A stretch of DNA of 64,000 nt from assembly GCA_036393295.1 (NCBI GenBank), contig DASWHF010000018.1, forward strand, positions 1 through 64,000, in the 5' to 3' direction. The stretch comes from DASWHF01 sp036393295 (GTDB lineage Bacteria > Pseudomonadota > Gammaproteobacteria > Acidiferrobacterales > UBA6901). The notes beneath the pieces are model-generated. The model was not told the origin of the DNA. It did no database searches and worked only from the letters and a program-made list of their open reading frames with translations. Positions 59,912-64,000 of the stretch are shown in pieces (within the stretch, counting starts at the first letter, position 1; the number at the start of each line of letters is the position of its first letter). The position numbers were made by a program, and so were the translations under genes.

Positions 59912-60571
59912 TCATGCCGGCTCGTCGCGTACCAGCGGTACGAAGGTCACCAGATCGAGGCGCTCGGTGCTGAGGTCATGTTCGCCCCGCGTGACGAGCA
60001 GCAGTTCCTGGGCGCGCCCGCCGCCGATCGGAATCACCATGTGCCCACCCGGCTTGAGCTGGGCCAGCAGCGCCGGCGGAATCTCGCCCGGCGCCGCGGT
60101 GACCAGGATGCCGTCATACGGCGCAAAGTCCGGCCAGCCGTCGCCGCCGTCGGCCTGCCGCAGGCGGAAATTACGATAGCCGAGATCCTGCAGGCGCCGC
60201 CGCGCCTGCTGCAGCAGCGGATCGAGCCGCTCCACGGAATAGACCTGATCGACCAGCGCGCACAGGATCGCCGTCTGGTAACCGGAGCCGGTGCCGATCT
60301 CGAGGACCCTTTCGGGCCGGCCGCCGGCCAGCAGCGCCTCGGTCATGCGCGCGACGATATACGGCTGCGAGATGGTCTGGCTCATGCCGATCGGCAAGGC
60401 GGTGTCCTCGTAGGCGCGGGTTGCGAGCGCCTCGTCGACAAACAGATGGCGCGGGATGTTGAGCATGGCCGCCAGCACGCGCTCGTCGCGGATCCCCTCC
60501 TCGCGCAGCCGCCGAATAAGGCGTTCGCGTGTGCGCTGCGAGGTCATGCCGATGCCCTGGAACACGCTCAT
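59912..60571 (-). CDS. pcm: Protein-L-isoaspartate O-methyltransferase
   Basis: 219 residues, ATG 60571 with gggaggc upstream and overlapping surE. Motifs: LFVDEALATRAYEDTALPIG, MSQTISQPYIVARMTEAL, the SAM site VLEIGTGSGYQTAIL and LKPGGHMVIPIGGG. It repairs isomerised Asp/Asn in aged proteins; part of the stationary-phase block with surE and rpoS. Confidence 0.95.
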   Translation of the reverse strand: MSVFQGIGMTSQRTRERLIRRLREEGIRDERVLAAMLNIPRHLFVDEALATRAYEDTALPIGMSQTISQPYIVARMTEALLAGGRPERVLEIGTGSGYQTAILCALVDQVYSVERLDPLLQQARRRLQDLGYRNFRLRQADGGDGWPDFAPYDGILVTAAPGEIPPALLAQLKPGGHMVIPIGGGRAQELLLVTRGEHDLSTERLDLVTFVPLVRDEPA

Positions 60572-61326
60572 GCCCCGACGCCTCCCTTGCCCAGCCAGGA
60601 GGCCACCTGATCGAGCGCCGCGTAGCGCGTCAAGTCGACCTGCAGCGGCGTGATCGAGACGACACACCGCCGCACCGCATGAAAGTCGGTGCCGGGGCCG
60701 GCGTCGGCCTCGGCGCCCGGTGCCCCGACCCAGTAGATCGGATTGCCGTGCGGATCGGCGGCACGCACCACCGGCTCGGCCTTGTGCCGATGGCCCAGGC
60801 GCGTCGCCTCGTAGCCGGCGATGGCGTCGAGCGCCACGTCCGGCACGTTGACGTTCAAAATGGTATCGGCCGGCAGCGGATCGCTCTGCAGGCGTTCGAG
60901 CAGCTTCAGCACGACCGCGGCCGCGGTCGCGTAGTGCCGGCCGTCCTTGCCGACCAGCGAGACGGCGATCGCCGGCAGTCCCATGTTACGCCCCTCCATG
61001 GCCGCCGCCACCGTGCCGGAATAGATCACGTCGTCGCCGAGATTGGCGCCGCGATTGATGCCGGCGATCACCATGTCCGGCTCGGCCGGCAGGAGCCCCG
61101 TGATCGCCAGGTGCACGCAATCGGTCGGGGTGCCGTCGACGTAGTAGAACCCGTTGGCGCCCTGCTGGACGCGCAACGGCCGGGTCAAGGTGAGGGAATT
61201 GCTGGCACCGCTGCGATCGCGTTCCGGCGCCACGACATCCACCTCGGCATGGCGCCGGAGGGCCTCCGCCAGGCAGGCCAGGCCGGGCGCCAGGTAGCCG
61301 TCGTCGTTGCTCAGCAATATTCGCAT
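60568..61326 (-). CDS. surE: 5'/3'-nucleotidase SurE
   Basis: 252 residues, ATG 61326. Metal-binding DD in LLSNDDGYLAPGL, PERDRSGASNSLTLTRPL, and the Asn loop VIAGINRGANLGDDVIYSGT. It hydrolyses nucleoside monophosphates under stress. First gene of the surE-pcm-nlpD-rpoS series. Bases 61327-61434 hold no gene. Confidence 0.95.
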   Translation of the reverse strand: MRILLSNDDGYLAPGLACLAEALRRHAEVDVVAPERDRSGASNSLTLTRPLRVQQGANGFYYVDGTPTDCVHLAITGLLPAEPDMVIAGINRGANLGDDVIYSGTVAAAMEGRNMGLPAIAVSLVGKDGRHYATAAAVVLKLLERLQSDPLPADTILNVNVPDVALDAIAGYEATRLGHRHKAEPVVRAADPHGNPIYWVGAPGAEADAGPGTDFHAVRRCVVSITPLQVDLTRYAALDQVASWLGKGGVGA

Positions 61327-61434
61327 GACGCGCGGAAGATACAGAAAACCGGGAGGGAAACCAATAGATTGCGCTTCCGATCGGCGTCCGGGCCGGCCGG
61401 GCGCGTGCCGCGTCAGTCCGGGGTGCGTACCGCG

Positions 61435-63204
61435 TCAGCGATCAGGTCGTTTGGGCGGCGCGGCCGCGCCCTGCCGGTAACCGCGCCACAGTCCTTCGAA
61501 AAAGTGGCGGGCATTGATGCCCAGCGTGCGGGTGCGGTAACCGCCCTCCTGCACGACCAGCGTCGGCAGGCCGACGGCCCCGATCGCGTCGCCGTTGCGC
61601 TCGAAGTCCGGGGACTTGAGCGGCCAGGAGCCGGTCGGATCGCCCTTGGCCGTGTCCAGGCCCAGGCACAGCACCAGGAACTGCGGCTTGTAGTCCTTGA
61701 TGCGCTTGAGCGCGCGCGTGAGCGTGGCCTGGTAGCGCTCGACGGTGATCTGCTCGGGCAGCGGATAATTGACGTTATAGCCCTCGCCGGCGCCGCGCCC
61801 GCGCTCGTCCTCGAACCCGCTGAAGTGCGGATAGACGTAATTCGGATGGCCGTGCAGCGAAAGCGTCAACACATCGGCACGTTCGTAAAAAATCTCCTGA
61901 GTGCCGTTGCCGTGGTGATAGTCGATGTCGAGCACCGCGACGCGGCCGATCTGGCTGAGATAATTGGCCGCGACCGCGGCGGAGTTGAAGTAACAGAAGC
62001 CGCCGAACGCGCGGCGTTCGGCGTGGTGCCCGGGCGGCCGCACCAGCGCATAGGCGAAGTGCCGGCCGGCGGCGATCAGCTCGGCGCCGGTCATGGCGCA
62101 ATCCACCGCGCGCCGCGCCGCCAGGTAGGCGTTGTGATTGAGCGGCGTGAACGGGTCGATGCAGTAATAGCCGGCGCGCAGCGGCATGCTCTTCGGCGGC
62201 CGCGCGGTATTGCGGACCGGAAAGACCTCGGGATAGATGGACTTGCCGGGCGGCATGCCGACGCAGGCATTGCGCAGATAGCTCACGTAATCCTTGTCGT
62301 GCACGGCGGTGATGTACTTCTCGGCGAAGGATTTCGGCTCGACGGTCTTGAACAAGGTGGTCTTCTGGAGCTCCTTGAGGATCGAGGCGGCGCGCACCGG
62401 CGCCTCCAAATAGCCGCGCTCGCGCACGTGATGGATCTCGTGCTTGTCGTTGACGATCAGCGCGATCGGCTGGCTGACGGACTCGGCCGGCAGCGCGCGC
62501 GGGAAGCCGCGGCGCGTGTAGCGCGGCGCGCGCAGCACCACCGGGTCGTCCTGGAACGAGGTGACCACGGCGGCGATGTACTCGGGCGTGCACAGGTCAC
62601 CGTACTTGCGCTCGAGGATGGCGCGCACGATCCGGCGCGCGGTGTCGCGCCCGAGCTGCACGTCGCGTCCCAGGCCGTCGAACATCAGATAGTACAGATT
62701 CAGATCGTTCGGTTTCACCGGCATGGTGTAGGCGTTGTTGACGATCGGCCGCACCCCGTAGCGCTCGTAGAAGCGCATCCGGGCGACCGCCTGCTTGAGG
62801 ATCGCCGGATCGGGATTGAGGTGCGGCTCGTCGGCGCGGCACTCGAAGAAGATGCCGATCGCCTCGAGCGACAACGCCTCCTCGCGCAGCCGCTCGTACA
62901 GCACGCTGCCGATACCGCCGCCGGTCTTGCCGGGCGCCGCCGACAGCAGGTCCAGGTAGCAGCACTTGAGATCGGCCATGTGCAGCAGCAGGGCGAACCC
63001 CTTGACGTTCGCCTGCGTGTCCTCGGCCACGAACAGGATCGACCGGTACTTGAAGCGCAGCGGGTCCTCGAGCTGGCGCGGCAGCCGGTCGATGTCCTCC
63101 TGGCGGATAGTCGGGAATTGGCGCGGCAGGATCTCGGCGACCTGGGCAAGGGCGTGGCGATTGGCCGGCGAGGTGGTGTCGTGGATTTTTCTGATGCGGA
63201 ACAA
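61435..63204 (-). CDS. GNAT acetyltransferase fused to histone-deacetylase-family hydrolase
   Basis: About 589 residues; TTG 63204 (after ggggaaag) is the likeliest start but is not certain. Residues about 1-190 are a GNAT acetyltransferase with the CoA loop PGKTGGGIGSVLYERLREE. Residues about 250-589 are an HDAC/acetylpolyamine-amidohydrolase domain with every catalytic landmark: RPPGHHAERRAFGGFCYFN, LDIDYHHGNGTQEIFYERAD, LGLDTAKGDP and VVQEGGYRTRTLG. An acetylating and a deacetylating domain in one chain suggests reversible modification of a polyamine or similar amine. Confidence 0.85.
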   Translation of the reverse strand: MFRIRKIHDTTSPANRHALAQVAEILPRQFPTIRQEDIDRLPRQLEDPLRFKYRSILFVAEDTQANVKGFALLLHMADLKCCYLDLLSAAPGKTGGGIGSVLYERLREEALSLEAIGIFFECRADEPHLNPDPAILKQAVARMRFYERYGVRPIVNNAYTMPVKPNDLNLYYLMFDGLGRDVQLGRDTARRIVRAILERKYGDLCTPEYIAAVVTSFQDDPVVLRAPRYTRRGFPRALPAESVSQPIALIVNDKHEIHHVRERGYLEAPVRAASILKELQKTTLFKTVEPKSFAEKYITAVHDKDYVSYLRNACVGMPPGKSIYPEVFPVRNTARPPKSMPLRAGYYCIDPFTPLNHNAYLAARRAVDCAMTGAELIAAGRHFAYALVRPPGHHAERRAFGGFCYFNSAAVAANYLSQIGRVAVLDIDYHHGNGTQEIFYERADVLTLSLHGHPNYVYPHFSGFEDERGRGAGEGYNVNYPLPEQITVERYQATLTRALKRIKDYKPQFLVLCLGLDTAKGDPTGSWPLKSPDFERNGDAIGAVGLPTLVVQEGGYRTRTLGINARHFFEGLWRGYRQGAAAPPKRPDR

Positions 63205-63446
63205 ACGGCTTTCCCCGGTCGGCCGGCCCCGATCCGCGGGGCGCGCTGCGCGCCCATAATAGGGGCTGCGCGCCGCACCTGACAACCCGGCCGGGGCCAA
63301 TGCCGCCAGACTGGCCCGTAGTTTGCATCTACACTTGGAGTATCGGCAGGGAACGCACCGACCGAGGGCTCGGGCGGACCAGCTTCTCCAGGAATATCGA
63401 ATCCGGCGCCACCGGAGCACCGTCACCGAAGTCCGGTGAGTGCCAC

Positions 63447-64000
63447 GTGGGCGCCGCTGCCCAGGCCGAAACCGCCTTGTCGAGCACTGCAGCCAGACCG
63501 GACCCCAGCGACCGCACACCGGCGCGTACCGACCAGGTGCTGGCCGAGCAACTGCGTTTGATCTTCTCGCAGGCGCCGGCGGCGCTGCTCATCACCTGCT
63601 TCAGCATTGCAACCGTGCTGACGCTGCTTTGGCGGGTCACGCCGCATACGCCGCTCATCGCCTGGGGCGGGTTTGCGCTCGCCGTTACCGCCGGCCGTTT
63701 CCTGCTGGTCGAGCTCTACCGCCGGCGCCGGCCGTCGGCGGCGGCGCGCGTCTGGCTGCGCCGTTACCTGGCCGGCGCGGCCGCCGGCGGCTCGGTGTTC
63801 GGCGCGGCCGCGGCCCTGATCCCCCTGACGCCGTCGCCGGCCCACCAGGTGCTGCTGATCTTCGTGATCGGCGGCATGGCCGGCGGCGCCATCTCATCGA
63901 TGAGCGCTATCCTGCCGGCCTATATCAGCTTCGCGCTGCTGGCCATCGTGCCGCTGGTCGCGGCCATGCTGCACCAGGGCGGCGAAGTGTACTCCGCCAT
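63447..64000 (+). CDS. N-terminal part of a polytopic membrane protein, probably a signalling protein
   Basis: Open to the end of the window from GTG 63447 (weak ribosome site; other starts possible). After a polar N-terminus there are at least five membrane helices: LLITCFSIATVLTLLW, LIAWGGFALAVTAGRFLLVE, GAAAGGSVFGAAAALIPL, VLLIFVIGGMAGGAISSM and SFALLAIVPLVAAML. This arrangement resembles the membrane sensor modules in front of GGDEF/EAL or histidine-kinase domains; the output domain is outside the window. Confidence 0.5.
   Translation, partial: MGAAAQAETALSSTAARPDPSDRTPARTDQVLAEQLRLIFSQAPAALLITCFSIATVLTLLWRVTPHTPLIAWGGFALAVTAGRFLLVELYRRRRPSAAARVWLRRYLAGAAAGGSVFGAAAALIPLTPSPAHQVLLIFVIGGMAGGAISSMSAILPAYISFALLAIVPLVAAMLHQGGEVYSA

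Noticed and set aside
1..64000. CRISPR array or cas genes
   Set aside because: No regularly spaced direct repeats and no Cas motifs were seen. The repeats found are palindromic intergenic elements and one MITE family.

Overview
The window is a stretch of chromosome from a high-GC gammaproteobacterium. Two conserved gammaproteobacterial blocks support this: uvrC-pgsA-tRNA-Gly-tRNA-Cys-tRNA-Leu(UAA) (18250-21863) and surE-pcm-nlpD-rpoS (58078-61326). An E. coli-type speD and a sigma-54-type promoter agree with it. DsrE-like and periplasmic thioredoxin genes would suit a sulfur-oxidising lineage, but that is only an inference.

Layout. 1-7230 (+ strand) is a metal/copper-flavoured accessory region of small membrane proteins (SHOCT, DUF5676, DUF2933, Met-rich), followed by a zone of broken genes: a P-II remnant, an MFS transporter fused to part of a FAD oxidoreductase, a frameshifted DUF1566 gene and a truncated ABC permease. 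7227-9296 (- strand) is a thioredoxin/CcdA/MerR operon behind a MerR-type promoter. 9464-9976 is an in-frame MerR-MerA chimera left from a mer operon. 10046-15207 (- strand) is a heavy-metal RND efflux operon with no adaptor subunit. 15208-18065 holds a repeat-rich gap, rtcA and an ankyrin membrane protein. 18250-31331 (- strand) is a housekeeping block: tRNAs, pgsA, uvrC, UDG, speD, nagZ, an L,D-transpeptidase, rlmD, an exonuclease, cysM, recJ and a phosphoglycerate-mutase-like gene. 31443-32492 is a tandem thioredoxin. 32493-37066 is an AT-richer insert (TetR, SDR, DsrE-like, a hydrolase fragment, a REP-associated transposase and small unknowns) bounded by a 22-bp direct repeat. 37245-39221 is a dynamin-like GTPase. 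39416-49881 (- strand) is a complete chemotaxis operon behind a strong sigma-54 promoter match. 50131-52933 is a TRAP transporter. 53082-57433 is the threonine branch (alaC, hom, thrC). The surE-pcm-nlpD-rpoS block, a GNAT-HDAC fusion and the start of a polytopic sensor close the window.

The most notable finding is a 710-nt group I intron that splits the anticodon of tRNA-Leu(UAA) and carries an HNH homing-endonuclease gene on the opposite strand. Next is a 120-bp palindromic mobile element present twice. One copy lies in frame inside a signal peptide and appears to rebuild its hydrophobic core. The other supplies the stop codon of cheB. Its length (120 bp plus a 3-bp target repeat) keeps reading frame, as in Rickettsia palindromic elements.
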